In this document: positions 1-8,589 of the stretch, one piece after another
How positions within the stretch are numbered: the stretch's first letter is position 1
How the letters are laid out: every line of letters begins with the position of its first letter
NCBI GenBank assembly: GCA_022822065.1
Contig: JAJECI010000011.1
Coordinates: 223,970 to 287,969, forward strand
Direction of reading: 5' to 3'
Length of the DNA stretch: 64,000 nt
Source of the DNA: Candidatus Dadabacteria bacterium
Lineage (GTDB): Bacteria > Desulfobacterota_D > UBA1144 > Nemesobacterales > Nemesobacteraceae
Position numbers and translations under genes: made by a program
Notes under the pieces: model-generated
Told to the model about the DNA's origin: nothing
The model's input: only the letters and a program-made list of their open reading frames with translations
The model's database searches: none

Positions 1-595
1 GCCTGAATATTTCTGCGCCGAAGCTTATATGGCCTTCTCCCAGAGCGCTGCCCCAAATAGTGCTCAGGTATTCCGAATCTCCGCCCTCAGCGCGCGGACG
101 TGCGACGCCCGAGCGGACTTCAAGACCTTCATAATCGTTTCTGAAGACTATATTTATTAAGGCACTGGTAGCTTTTCCGACATAAGGGGCGCTTGCGCTG
201 TCCTTGAAAATCTCAACGCGTTCAATCGCCGAAACCGGGATTAGGTCAAGGTCGATGTCAAAACTTGTGGCGTGCTTTCCGTTTACCAGGACTGTATAAC
301 GACCCGGTCCGAGGATAAATGGTCTATGTGAACCGAAATCATTAAAGTTCGATCTCTGCGACAAAAGATCGCTTAATTTGGTTATACCGGAGAGTTCAAT
401 GTCACGCCGGGTGATCACCGCCATGGGGTGCAGTCTCTTTGACATGACTTCTGAATGCGGCCGGCCACCTACAAGAACGTCATTCTCTTCCCCTTCCTCC
501 CCGGCCATCGTATGCTCAGCTGTCAGGGTAAGAACTGTCAGGAACAAGATCAGAACCGCAACCAGACTGCCCGTTTTACGAAGCTTGCACATCAT
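1..595 (-). CDS. TonB-dependent receptor, N-terminal part (runs off the left edge)
   Basis: Reading the minus strand from an ATG pair at 590-595 gives about 198 residues that stay open to the window edge. The start has two Met, a short basic stretch (CKLRK) and a hydrophobic core (LVAVLILFLTVLTLTA), which is a signal peptide. A TonB plug domain follows: VITRRDIELSG near residues 60-70, then LSDLLSQRSNFNDFG, a VLVNGKHA strand and IPVSAIERVEIFKDSASAPYVG, which matches the plug motif around the usual IERIEVLRGP. Such receptors import siderophores, cobalamin or glycans across the outer membrane using TonB energy. The barrel lies outside the window, so the substrate cannot be told. An in-frame GTG lies 27 bases upstream of the first ATG, but the signal peptide fits the ATG pair better. 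A weak GAGAAAG precedes it. Confidence 0.85.
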   Translation of the reverse strand, partial: MMCKLRKTGSLVAVLILFLTVLTLTAEHTMAGEEGEENDVLVGGRPHSEVMSKRLHPMAVITRRDIELSGITKLSDLLSQRSNFNDFGSHRPFILGPGRYTVLVNGKHATSFDIDLDLIPVSAIERVEIFKDSASAPYVGKATSALINIVFRNDYEGLEVRSGVARPRAEGGDSEYLSTIWGSALGEGHISFGAEIFR

Positions 596-748
596 ATCTT
601 TAACTTTCTCATTTTTGATCACGTGCCCACGAAGTACACTTCTCTCCTGCGTTTAGTTGAAGAGTTGGCACCGAAAGGTACTAGAAAAGATTTTAACAAG
701 CGCCCTTACGACTTTCCAGCGGCAGAGAAATCCTGCTTCAGATCCTGA

Positions 749-2482
749 TTATCTATCTTCAGCCAAGAGAGCGGCAATTTCTCCCGGAACTTTTTCTACG
801 GTAACGTTTGTTCTCTCGCCGGAGTTTCTGTTCTTTATCTCCACATTGCCCTCTTTCAGGCTTCTTTGCCCGACGATAACCTGAATCGGGATTCCGAGCA
901 GATCCGAGTCCTTGAATTTCACGCCGGGGGTCTCCGCCCTGTCATCAATAAGAACATCCACTCCGTCGCGGAGAAGCGCTGAGTATATTTTCTCCGCCGC
1001 ATCCTTTACGTCCTGCTGCTTTGTGTTTATCGGAAGCACGCAAACTTCAAACGGGGCTATGGGAACGGGAAATTTTATTCCGTACTCATCGTTGTTCTGT
1101 TCTATCGCCGCCGCTACCGTCCTTCCTATCCCTATCCCGTAACAACCCATAACAAGCGGTTTTTCCGCTCCGTTCTCATCAACGTAGGTAGCTCCCATGG
1201 CTTCGCTGTACTTGGTTCCCAGCTTGAAAACGTGTCCGACTTCAATGCCCCTTGACGCCTTCAGAACGCCGTTTTCAGAAACCGGGCACGGATCCCCTTC
1301 CCTCGCCACCCTTATGTCCGCATAGGAGTCGGCCTCAAAATCCCGCCCGGGGTTAACGCCGGTTATATGGTAGTCGCCTTTGTTGGCTCCCGTTACGGCG
1401 TTTTTAATGTTGCGAACGGATTTGTCCGCAACCACCCTCACGTTCTCTCTCTTAAGTCCTACGGGTCCGCTGAATCCGAGCGGTCCCCCCGAAACCTCAA
1501 GAATTGTCTGCGGGTCGGCCAGTTCCGCTACATCGCATCCGAGAAAATTCCGAAGCTTGGTTAGACTGAGCTCCGCATCCCCCCTTACAAGCGCGACTAC
1601 CGGTTCCGCTTCGGTACTTACTATAAGGGTCTTTATCAGTTTTTCCGGCCCGACCTTAAAAAGCCGCGCCACATCCTCAACCGTTTTAAGTCCCGGCGTA
1701 TGGACCTCGGAGACTTCCTCAAGCCCGGAGGTTGGTCTTAACCCTTCTCTCTCGTCTTCTGAAATGCCGATTTTTGCGAGTTCGAGGTTGGCGGCGTAAT
1801 CGGCCTCCGTGGAACTCATTATTATGTCTTCCCCGGTGTCGGCGGTCACCATGAATTCATGCGAGAAACTTCCGCCGATGTTTCCCGAGTCGGCGGCGAC
1901 CACGCTGAATGCGAGCCCGCATCTTTCAAATATACGTACATAAGCGTCGTACATCGCCTGGTAGGAGCGATCCGCCCCCTCATCCGAAACGTCGAAGCTG
2001 TAGGCATCTTTCATTATGAACTCACGCGCCCTCATAACTCCGAAACGGGGACGGATCTCGTCTCTGAATTTCGTCTGTATCTGGTAAAAATTAACGGGGA
2101 GCTGTTTGTAGGAGCGAACCTCCCTCCTGACTATGTCCGTTATTATTTCCTCGTGCGTGGGTCCCAGACAGAAATCCCGTTCGGCTCGGTCCTTGAAGCG
2201 AAGCAGTTCCTTTCCGTAGTAATCCCACCTGGCGCTCTCGATCCAGGGTTCGGCCGGCAGCACCGCGGGCATGAGAAGCTCTATGGCTCCTGCCCTGTTC
2301 ATTTCTTCCCGCACTATGTTCTCGACTTTTCTTATGGACCTGAGTCCCAAAGGAAGGTAGTTGTAGATCCCGGCCGCGAGCTTTCTTATCATGCCGGCTC
2401 TTACCATAAGCTTGTGGCTTATGATCTCGGCATCCGAAGGGTCTTCTTTGACCGTGGGTATGAAATAGGAAGAAAACCTCAT
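749..2482 (-). CDS. proS: Prolyl-tRNA synthetase, bacterial type with INS editing domain
   Basis: Class II aminoacyl-tRNA synthetase that charges tRNA-Pro in the cytoplasm. The 577-residue length fits the long bacterial ProRS form. Motif 1 lies around residues 30-80, GPTHEE (the TXE loop) at 107-112, motif 2 around 138-156 with Arg140 and Glu142, and motif 3 (GCYGIGIGRTVAAAIEQ) in the C-terminal part of the catalytic core. Between motifs 2 and 3 lies the roughly 150-residue INS domain (VARLFKVGPEKLIKT..., ...RNIKNAVTGANKGDYH), which hydrolyses mischarged Ala-tRNA-Pro. The anticodon-binding domain closes the protein. AAAGGAG sits nine bases before the ATG and supports this start. It follows ispG by 62 bases on the same strand, probably co-transcribed. 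Confidence 0.97.
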   Translation of the reverse strand: MRFSSYFIPTVKEDPSDAEIISHKLMVRAGMIRKLAAGIYNYLPLGLRSIRKVENIVREEMNRAGAIELLMPAVLPAEPWIESARWDYYGKELLRFKDRAERDFCLGPTHEEIITDIVRREVRSYKQLPVNFYQIQTKFRDEIRPRFGVMRAREFIMKDAYSFDVSDEGADRSYQAMYDAYVRIFERCGLAFSVVAADSGNIGGSFSHEFMVTADTGEDIIMSSTEADYAANLELAKIGISEDEREGLRPTSGLEEVSEVHTPGLKTVEDVARLFKVGPEKLIKTLIVSTEAEPVVALVRGDAELSLTKLRNFLGCDVAELADPQTILEVSGGPLGFSGPVGLKRENVRVVADKSVRNIKNAVTGANKGDYHITGVNPGRDFEADSYADIRVAREGDPCPVSENGVLKASRGIEVGHVFKLGTKYSEAMGATYVDENGAEKPLVMGCYGIGIGRTVAAAIEQNNDEYGIKFPVPIAPFEVCVLPINTKQQDVKDAAEKIYSALLRDGVDVLIDDRAETPGVKFKDSDLLGIPIQVIVGQRSLKEGNVEIKNRNSGERTNVTVEKVPGEIAALLAEDR

Positions 2483-2544
2483 CCGTTTTTCTCCTTTAAA
2501 GTGATTTGAACTCAGGTGGAAAGCAATTTCGCGGGGTTTTCAGT

Positions 2545-3603
2545 TCAATTGACGTAGTTTCTTTCTATTTCCTTGACAAGTTCCCCGACCAAATCGGCTT
2601 CTCTGAAGGATTTTATCAGCTTTCCGTCCCGATAAAGCATTCCCTTGCCCCTTCCCCCCGCTATTCCTATATCGGCTTCCGCAGCCTCGCCCGGCCCGTT
2701 AACAACGCAACCCAGTATGGCGACTTTAACAGGTCTTGGAAGGTTAAAACCGGAAACACCCTGTTCAACTTCAGAAACCAGCTTCTCAAGATCTATTTCA
2801 AGCCGCCCGCAGCCCGGACATGAGATAAGTTCAATTCCGTTGTTCCTAATTCCAAGAGACCTCAGTATGTTCATTCCGACAACTATCTCTTCCACCGGAT
2901 CACCCGTTAAGGACACCCTTATCGTGTCGCCTATTCCTTCAGCCAGAAGCGCTCCGATCCCTATGGCGGATTTCACCGTTCCCATCCCCGGGGTCCCTGC
3001 CTCGGTGACTCCGAGATGGAGAGGGTATTCGGTCTTGTCCGCGAGCATTCTGTATGCGGTGATCATCTTCCTCACGTCTGTGGACTTAACCGAAATCTTT
3101 ATGTCGAGAAAATCAAGGTCTTCGAGTATGCGCACATGCCTCATCGCGCTTTCAACCAGGGCCTCGGCGGTCGGGTGTTTGTGCTCTTTGAGTATGTCTT
3201 TTTCAAGGGATCCCGAATTCACGCCTATTCTTATGGGAATTCTCCTTTCCCTGCAGGCGTCGACCACGGCCTTTATTCTGTACCTGGCGCCGATATTCCC
3301 GGGATTTATTCTCATCCCGTCGACTCCCTGTCTTATTGATTCAAGGGCCAGCCTGTAATCAAAGTGTATGTCCGAGACAAGGGGGATTCTTATCTCTTTT
3401 CTTATCGCCCCCAGAGCCTTTGCGGCATCCATGTCGGGAACGGCGACCCTGACGATGTCACAACCCGCTTCCTCAAGCCTTTTTATCTGGGAAACCGTTG
3501 ACGCAACGTCTCTCGTGTCGGTAATGGTCATTGACTGAACCGAAACGGGAGCTCCCCCGCCTATTTTTACGTCACCGATTGATATCTGCCGGGATTGCCT
3601 CAT
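2545..3603 (-). CDS. ispG: 4-hydroxy-3-methylbut-2-en-1-yl diphosphate synthase
   Basis: Penultimate step of the MEP isoprenoid pathway: reductive conversion of ME-cPP to HMBPP by a [4Fe-4S] enzyme. The 352 residues fit the compact bacterial GcpE form. The TIM barrel begins with VQSMTITDTRD (residues 22-32) and includes SDIHFDYRLAL (77-87) and INPGNIG (99-105). The cluster ligands are Cys262 and Cys265 (SCPGCGR) and Cys299 (GCVVNGPGEA), with the catalytic Glu at about 306. The electron donor could be the ferredoxin encoded at 18.7 kb, which is inference. No Shine-Dalgarno is visible before the ATG (TTTCCGCAAGTT precedes it), although a promoter-like sequence lies just upstream. proS follows on the same strand. 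Confidence 0.97.
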   Translation of the reverse strand: MRQSRQISIGDVKIGGGAPVSVQSMTITDTRDVASTVSQIKRLEEAGCDIVRVAVPDMDAAKALGAIRKEIRIPLVSDIHFDYRLALESIRQGVDGMRINPGNIGARYRIKAVVDACRERRIPIRIGVNSGSLEKDILKEHKHPTAEALVESAMRHVRILEDLDFLDIKISVKSTDVRKMITAYRMLADKTEYPLHLGVTEAGTPGMGTVKSAIGIGALLAEGIGDTIRVSLTGDPVEEIVVGMNILRSLGIRNNGIELISCPGCGRLEIDLEKLVSEVEQGVSGFNLPRPVKVAILGCVVNGPGEAAEADIGIAGGRGKGMLYRDGKLIKSFREADLVGELVKEIERNYVN

Positions 3604-3615
3604 AACTTGCGGAAA

Positions 3616-3661
3616 ATGCTATTGAATAGTTATTATAGTGTCAAGAAAGCGTAAGGCTGAA
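3616..3661 (-). promoter_or_regulatory. Candidate sigma70 promoter(s) of ispG
   Basis: On the minus strand a perfect TTGACA (3639-3644) is followed 17 bases later by TAGCAT (3616-3621), which would put transcription start only about 6 bases before the ispG ATG. Alternatively TATAAT (3632-3637) pairs with TTCAGC (3656-3661) at 18 bases, giving a leader of about 22 bases. The sequence cannot decide between them; neither leader carries a Shine-Dalgarno. Confidence 0.4.
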
Positions 3662-3823
3662 TGCCTGTTTCAAAGATTTTTTAACTCGGCTAATACCCCG
3701 AGGTCTTTATTTCTTTTGAAGAGTTCGGCAAAGTATAGGAAACAACCTGAAATGGCATAAGGAAAAGCCGGCTCAATAAGTTTCTTGTAGTTATCAATAA
3801 AGAGAAAATCAGGAGGCAAAATT

Positions 3824-4228
3824 ATGGGGATGAAAAAGATAATCCAGATAGACAGGGGCGATTCCTCCAAGGATAAAAGCTCCGTCTCTTTTACCAAGTT
3901 CGAAAAGAAGAAAAAACCCGAAGACAGCTCCGAAATAACGGAAGAGACGGTCTACGGTGCCCTTAAGGATGTTTACGACCCTGAACTTCCCGTGAGCATA
4001 GTGGATCTCGGACTTATTTACGACACCAAGATTTCAGGGAAAAACGTTCAGATCAAGATGACCCTTACCACCCCGGGGTGCGCCATGGGAGCACAGATAG
4101 CGGGCCAGGCTGAAATGGCCCTTAAGAACGCGGGAGCCGATAACGTTCTTATAGAGGTGATATGGGATCCTCCCTGGAACCCCGACATGATATCCGAGGA
4201 AGGAAAAAAGAAACTGGGTATCACTTAG
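3824..4228 (+). CDS. SufT/MIP18-like DUF59 Fe-S assembly factor
   Basis: A 134-residue protein with a Lys/Ser-rich extension of about 38 residues followed by a single DUF59 (MIP18/PaaD-like) domain. Visible hallmarks are YDPELPVSIVDLGLIYD (51-67) with the DPE motif, and TTPGCAMGAQI with the conserved Cys86. The C-terminal WDPPWNPDMIS is typical of the SufT/PaaD group. The family takes part in maturation of iron-sulfur proteins. AGGAGG lies eight bases before the ATG, a strong ribosome site. The gene directly precedes the Mrp/ApbC ATPase, whose own N-terminus is also a DUF59 domain, so the pair very likely works together in Fe-S cluster delivery. No suf or isc scaffold genes lie nearby. The charged N-terminal extension is not seen in the shortest SufT proteins and its role is unknown. 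Confidence 0.85.
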   Translation: MGMKKIIQIDRGDSSKDKSSVSFTKFEKKKKPEDSSEITEETVYGALKDVYDPELPVSIVDLGLIYDTKISGKNVQIKMTLTTPGCAMGAQIAGQAEMALKNAGADNVLIEVIWDPPWNPDMISEEGKKKLGIT

Positions 4229-4242
4229 GGGGAACTTTCTGC

Positions 4243-5289
4243 GTGGAACTAACCAGAGAACGAATAATAAAAGTTCTTAAGGGTGTTAACTATCCGGGGT
4301 TTAACCGGGACATAATATCCTTCGGTCTCGTAAAAGACATTGTTGTGGAAGATTCGAAGGTAACCCTCACCATAGTACTTCCCAAACCCGACCAGAAACT
4401 TCAGTCCGCAATCGAGGAAGAGGTCCGAAAAGCCGTCTTCGGCATACCCGGAGTCGAGGACCTCTCGATGAAGATCGGCTCACGGCCGCAGAAGCAGATA
4501 ACCGCCGACGCGGGCAGTGAAGAAAGCAAGCTTCCCGACATAAAGTACTACATAGCCGTCGCAAGCGGCAAGGGCGGAGTCGGCAAGTCGACAATAGCGA
4601 CCAATCTCTCCCTGGCAATCTCAAAAAAAAGACAGAAAGTCGGGCTTATGGATGCTGATATTTGGGGGCCGAGCGCTCCTTTAATGATGGGAATAAACGA
4701 AAAACCCCGCGCGACCGCCGACGACAAGATCGTTCCCATAGAAAAATTCGGCCTCAAGGTGATGTCCATCGGCTTTTTGGTGAACGAGGAGGACGCTGTG
4801 ATATGGAGAGGTCCGATGGTACACGGAGCGATAAAGCAGTTTATTGAAGACGTTGAGTGGAGCGGAACGGATTACCTGGTAATTGACCTTCCTCCAGGTA
4901 CCGGGGATGCCCAGCTCTCTCTGGCGCAGACGGCCCCGATAAGCGGGGGTCTTATAGTAACCACTCCTCAGGATGTGGCTCTAGTGGACGTAAGAAGGGG
5001 AATACTGATGTTTAACAAGCTGAATATTCCCATTCTTGGCATAGTGGAGAACATGAGCTATCTCGATATGCCCGATGTGGACGGCAAGATAGACATATTC
5101 GGCAGGGGCGGAGGAAGACGCATGGCGGAGAGGTTTGAAGTTCCGTTTCTCGGGGAAATCCCGATCGATCCGCGGATAAGAATCGGCGGCGACAACGGAA
5201 CCCCCATCGTGGAATCCGATCCGCAAAGCGCCGCTGGAAAGGCTTTTTTTGAGATTGCGGACAGAGTACTTGAATCCATAGAGAACTGA
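4243..5289 (+). CDS. mrp: Mrp/ApbC family P-loop ATPase, Fe-S carrier
   Basis: A MinD/ParA-like ATPase that binds and transfers Fe-S clusters. I choose the GTG at 4243 because AGGGGG at 4227-4232 is placed 10 bases upstream and the protein then starts VELTRERIIKVLKGV like other family members; the longer in-frame ATG at 4162 lies inside the SufT-like gene. This gives 348 residues: N-terminal DUF59 (1-80), a linker, then the deviant Walker A SGKGGVGKST (108-117), the Walker B-like VIDLPPGTGDAQ, and GGLIVTTPQDVALVDVRR. Oddly, after VENMSYL the usual CPHCG-type Cys pair is missing (LDMPDVDGKIDIFGRGGG stands there), so cluster binding may use other ligands. It is translated 14 bases after the SufT-like stop. 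Confidence 0.92.
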   Translation: MELTRERIIKVLKGVNYPGFNRDIISFGLVKDIVVEDSKVTLTIVLPKPDQKLQSAIEEEVRKAVFGIPGVEDLSMKIGSRPQKQITADAGSEESKLPDIKYYIAVASGKGGVGKSTIATNLSLAISKKRQKVGLMDADIWGPSAPLMMGINEKPRATADDKIVPIEKFGLKVMSIGFLVNEEDAVIWRGPMVHGAIKQFIEDVEWSGTDYLVIDLPPGTGDAQLSLAQTAPISGGLIVTTPQDVALVDVRRGILMFNKLNIPILGIVENMSYLDMPDVDGKIDIFGRGGGRRMAERFEVPFLGEIPIDPRIRIGGDNGTPIVESDPQSAAGKAFFEIADRVLESIEN

Positions 5290-5346
5290 TCGACAAATTT
5301 AAGCATCCTCGCCAGTTTTCAAGAAGTTACCAAGGGATGAAGGCAA

Positions 5347-6306
5347 TTAACTGCCCGCCAGCACCGAGCTCATCAGCGCTTCCCGGGAAGTGTGTTTTGG
5401 ACGGAACCCGGTTTCTCGTGTCAGCTTCTCGTTGCTGGCTACCCACGGCCATTTTGCGTACTCGATCCCGCACGCGGGAGAATCGCTTTGCAGTCGCAGC
5501 ATCCATGTTACCCAAGTGATGGCCCTGAGAAGCGGAGCCGGGAGGGTAATTGCGCGCCTACCCGCAATGCTCGCAATCTCGCTATAAGCAACGCTCCCCT
5601 CTCCCGTGATGTTGAACACCCCGGAGACAGGCTTCATCAGGCACAGTTCAAAGGCGTCGAGCAGGTCGTCGAGATGGATGAACTGCATCTGCGGGTCCGC
5701 ACCGAGAACGCGGACGCTCGCCAGTCTGAAAAAAACCTCAGTGACGAAATTGTTGCACTGGGGCGCCATTACCGTGCACCCCCGCAGTATGGTGACGCGG
5801 GAGTTGGGATTGTTCATTGCGAATGTTCTAAGCTTGAGCTCCGCTGCGGCCTTGTTCTCGGCGTACCGAAAGCCTCGGACGGGCCTGACGGGTGATTCCT
5901 CCGTATATGGCTGCTCAGTCCCGGAACGGGCGCCGTACACGGTGGTGCTGCTGAGGTAGACGAGGTGTTTTATGCCGACAGCCAAGCAGTCATGTATCAC
6001 CTGGGCCGTGCCGCTGACATTCACCCTGTGCGCTGCCTTGCGGTCATGTCCGGGCCGCAAGAGAAAGGCCAAGTGGACAACCGCATCGACCTGGTACTTT
6101 CGCAGAATGTCCGCAGCGGACTCCCGGATGTCCTTCTGGAATGCCGTGACTTTCGGATAGGATATGTCTAGCGGGAGACAGTCAAGCGCTATAACTCTGT
6201 TCACATGGTCTGATTGTGCCAGTCTCTCCACCAGTCTTGAGCCGATGAACCCGGCCGCGCCCGTCACGGCGACAGTTTTCTTAATGTAATCTGGCACAAC
6301 AGTCAA
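5347..6306 (-). CDS. NAD-dependent epimerase/dehydratase (extended SDR family)
   Basis: Extended short-chain dehydrogenase. From the TTG at 6306 it has 319 residues: the Rossmann motif TGAAGFIG at 15-22, an acidic position after VIALD, VYLSSTTVYG around 117-125 and the catalytic YAENK (Tyr148, Lys152). AGGAGGT lies six bases before this TTG; the in-frame ATG at 6327 would place that ribosome site inside the gene, so the TTG is preferred. The family acts on nucleotide sugars or similar substrates; no specific substrate is evident. Base composition is clearly higher in G+C than the neighbours (two 60-base lines I counted gave about 60% and 68%), and no pathway genes adjoin, which suggests recent acquisition. 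It converges with mrp. Confidence 0.8.
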   Translation of the reverse strand: MTVVPDYIKKTVAVTGAAGFIGSRLVERLAQSDHVNRVIALDCLPLDISYPKVTAFQKDIRESAADILRKYQVDAVVHLAFLLRPGHDRKAAHRVNVSGTAQVIHDCLAVGIKHLVYLSSTTVYGARSGTEQPYTEESPVRPVRGFRYAENKAAAELKLRTFAMNNPNSRVTILRGCTVMAPQCNNFVTEVFFRLASVRVLGADPQMQFIHLDDLLDAFELCLMKPVSGVFNITGEGSVAYSEIASIAGRRAITLPAPLLRAITWVTWMLRLQSDSPACGIEYAKWPWVASNEKLTRETGFRPKHTSREALMSSVLAGS

Positions 6307-6409
6307 AAAGGTACCTCCTGCGGGCATTCAAGTATATAAATTCCTAATCAATTTCCTTCAATCTCAAGTAGTATTATAATGAGATGAAAAAATCGGAGTT
6401 TTTATCTTC

Positions 6410-7357
6410 ATGAACGCGGAAAAAGATCTTTACGCGGTGCTAGGCGTGCCGCGAAACGCGACGCAGGACCAGATAAAGAAAGCGTACAGAGACCTCGCGA
6501 GAAAACACCACCCCGACATGAATCAGGGGGACAAAAAATCCGAGGAGAAGTTCAAGGAAATTCAGCACGCTTACGAAACCCTCTCGGACCCCGAGAAGAA
6601 AAAAACCTACGACATGTTCGGGACAAGCAGTTTTGGCGGACAGAGAACAGGTGGAGGAAGCTACAGGCAGTATTCACGGGGGTTTCCGGACATAGACGAA
6701 ATCTTCAAAGATATCTTTTCGCAGGGAGGCGGGGCTTACGGTATGGGTGGAGCTGGGGGAAGTTTCGGAGATGTCTTTGATTTTAGTAACGTGCGACAGC
6801 AGCCGAGAAGACCGAAAAACATCCAGCATACTGTAACCCTTGATTTTGAAACGGCGGTAAAAGGCGGAGAGAAAGAACTTCTGCTTAAGTCCCCCGAGGG
6901 CGGAACCAGGAAAATAACGGTCAAGATTCCGGCCGGAGTGAAAACCGGGTCCAAGGTAAGATTGCCGGGCAAAGGCGAACAAATAAATTCCATGGCCGGA
7001 GACCTTATTCTCGAAATAAAGGTCTTGTCCCATCAGGTTTTCAAAAGAGAAAACGACGATATATATATCGATCTTCCGCTAACGGTCTATGAGGCGGTCC
7101 TGGGAACGCTGATCGACGTGCCGACTATAGAGAGCCCTGTAAAACTTACTATACCGCCCGGCGTGGGAAGCGGAACGAAAATGAGGCTCAAAGAAAAAGG
7201 AGTAAAAAATCCCAAGACCGGCAAACGAGGAGACCAGTTCGTAGTCGTTCAGATAGCAATGCCGAAGGAATCCGGCGAGGACATGAAGAGACTCATGGAC
7301 GAGATTAAGGAGAAATATCCCTACGACCCTAGAAAAAAACTCCTCCAGTATCTATAA
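6410..7357 (+). CDS. DnaJ/CbpA-like co-chaperone without zinc finger
   Basis: A 315-residue type II J-protein. The J domain covers residues 6-70 with the DnaK-stimulating HPD at 34-36 and EKFKEIQHAYETLSDPEKKK. A Gly/Phe/Ser-rich linker follows at about 75-125, then two substrate-binding beta-sandwich domains (VTLDFETAVKGGEKELLL ... KIPAGVKTGSKVRLPGKGEQ; TIPPGVGSGTKMRLKEKGV). None of the four CxxCxGxG zinc repeats of true DnaJ is present, which makes it CbpA-like. A full-length DnaJ is encoded at 28.9-30.0 kb, so this is the second J-protein. CGGAG stands about 14 bases upstream of the ATG. It is followed after 48 bases by the DUF1844 gene, probably in one transcript. Confidence 0.9.
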   Translation: MNAEKDLYAVLGVPRNATQDQIKKAYRDLARKHHPDMNQGDKKSEEKFKEIQHAYETLSDPEKKKTYDMFGTSSFGGQRTGGGSYRQYSRGFPDIDEIFKDIFSQGGGAYGMGGAGGSFGDVFDFSNVRQQPRRPKNIQHTVTLDFETAVKGGEKELLLKSPEGGTRKITVKIPAGVKTGSKVRLPGKGEQINSMAGDLILEIKVLSHQVFKRENDDIYIDLPLTVYEAVLGTLIDVPTIESPVKLTIPPGVGSGTKMRLKEKGVKNPKTGKRGDQFVVVQIAMPKESGEDMKRLMDEIKEKYPYDPRKKLLQYL

Positions 7358-7405
7358 TTTGGTTCAACGGCGTCAAGAACTTACCTGTAAGGAGAGTGAT
7401 TTATC

Positions 7406-7669
7406 GTGAGCGGTGAAAAAGAAGAATTAAAAATGGACTTTTCGGGCTTTATTCTCTCATTAAACGCCTCGGCCCTCATTCATTTGGGTGAAATTCCCGA
7501 TCCCCACTCAAAAAAAAGAGAGGTTAACATTCCCGCCGCCAAGCACACCATAAGCATACTGGAAATACTGGCGGAAAAAACCGAAGGGAATCTAACTGAA
7601 GAGGAAAAGCAGCTTCTTGACGATATGATTTACAATATCCGCATGAAATACGTAAAGTCCCTGAGCTGA
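7406..7669 (+). CDS. DUF1844 domain protein
   Basis: An 87-residue protein whose whole length matches the DUF1844 pattern: MDFSGFILSLNASALIHLGEIPDP at the start, then INIPAAK-type residues (VNIPAAKHTISILEILAEKT) and LTEEEKQLLDDMIYNIRMKYV. The start is a GTG with AAGGAG at a suitable distance (AAGGAGAGTGATTTATC precedes it). The family is widespread in delta-proteobacteria and relatives and has no established function. The conserved hydrophobic first helix and charged second helix suggest a small helical cytoplasmic protein. Placement after a J-protein gene is suggestive but proves no link. It converges with the PfkB kinase gene, only nine bases apart. Confidence 0.8.
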   Translation: MSGEKEELKMDFSGFILSLNASALIHLGEIPDPHSKKREVNIPAAKHTISILEILAEKTEGNLTEEEKQLLDDMIYNIRMKYVKSLS

Positions 7670-7678
7670 TTCTCTCTT

Positions 7679-8581
7679 CTACATGGTCGAGAGCTTCAGA
7701 AACTCTGCGTATCTTTGCTCTATTTCCTCTTTCTGTAGCGAGCCCAGACGTCTTACGCTGAAATCCTCAACCGTAAAGGAAGCCAGCACACTTCCGTAGG
7801 CAACCCCTTTTTTAAAACCGGCAAAGTCAAGGTCCTTATCCATAGACGAAACGTAGCCCATAAATCCTCCGGCGAAAGTGTCCCCCGCTCCCGTCGGGTC
7901 AAGCACCTGCTCAAGCATGTAACTTGGGGCGAAAAACAGATCTTCCTGGGAAAAAAGCAAAGCCCCGTACTCCCCTCTTTTCACAATCAGAAACTCCGGT
8001 CCCATGTCCATTATCTTTCTCGCCGCTCTGGCCATCAATGGTTCCCCGGACAGCTGTCTTGCTTCAGAGTCGTTTATTATGAGAATGTTGACTCTGCCGA
8101 GGAGCGTTTTCAGTTCCTCCAGTTTGTTGTCTATCCAGAAATTCATGGTGTCGCAGGCCACAACTCGGGGCGAGCTTACCTGCTCAAGAACCTTCATCTG
8201 GATTTCAGGGTCCGTGTTGGCTAAGAAAAGATAGTCAGCATCTCTGGATTTCTCGGGAACCACAGGGTCAAACGATCCCAGAACGCCAAGGGTGACGGAG
8301 ACAGTTTCCGGATCCTTCATATCATAGTCGTATCTGCCTTCCCATCTGAAGGTTTCTCCGGCGCTGATCGCTATTCCCTCCGTATCAATGCCCCTTGAGC
8401 GAAGCAGTTCGGAATAGTCCGGGGGAAAATCTTCCCCAACGGAGGAGACCATATGAACATCCGTAAAATTACGGGCCGCCAGAGAGAAATAACAGGCGGA
8501 CCCTCCGAGAACATTCTCTTCTCTTCCAAAAGGTGTTTCTATTGTGTCAATTCCCACTGACCCTACAACGACGATACTCAT
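7679..8581 (-). CDS. PfkB/ribokinase-family sugar or nucleoside kinase
   Basis: Cytoplasmic kinase of the ribokinase superfamily, 300 residues. It has VGSVGIDTIETPFG at the N-terminus, the glycine pair LGGSACYFSLAARNF near residues 25-40 that contacts the substrate, and the anion hole and catalytic base in DPTGAGDTFAGGF with Asp234. The substrate is not readable from sequence. It is the last gene of an operon and starts eight bases after the stop of mtnP, so a role with the products of MTA phosphorolysis (adenine, 5-methylthioribose-1-phosphate) or with a nucleoside such as adenosine is plausible inference. Some relatives are annotated as adenosine kinase. Confidence 0.85.
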   Translation of the reverse strand: MSIVVVGSVGIDTIETPFGREENVLGGSACYFSLAARNFTDVHMVSSVGEDFPPDYSELLRSRGIDTEGIAISAGETFRWEGRYDYDMKDPETVSVTLGVLGSFDPVVPEKSRDADYLFLANTDPEIQMKVLEQVSSPRVVACDTMNFWIDNKLEELKTLLGRVNILIINDSEARQLSGEPLMARAARKIMDMGPEFLIVKRGEYGALLFSQEDLFFAPSYMLEQVLDPTGAGDTFAGGFMGYVSSMDKDLDFAGFKKGVAYGSVLASFTVEDFSVRRLGSLQKEEIEQRYAEFLKLSTM

Positions 8582-8589
8582 TGGGACCT

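Noticed and set aside
3670..3897. 75-residue minus-strand frame between ispG and the SufT-like gene
   Set aside because: Overlaps the start of the SufT-like gene, has no ribosome site and no recognisable family; the gap more likely holds promoters.
4162..4242. Upstream extension of the Mrp gene to an ATG at 4162
   Set aside because: Lies within the SufT-like gene in another frame; the GTG at 4243 has a placed AGGGGG and matches family N-termini.
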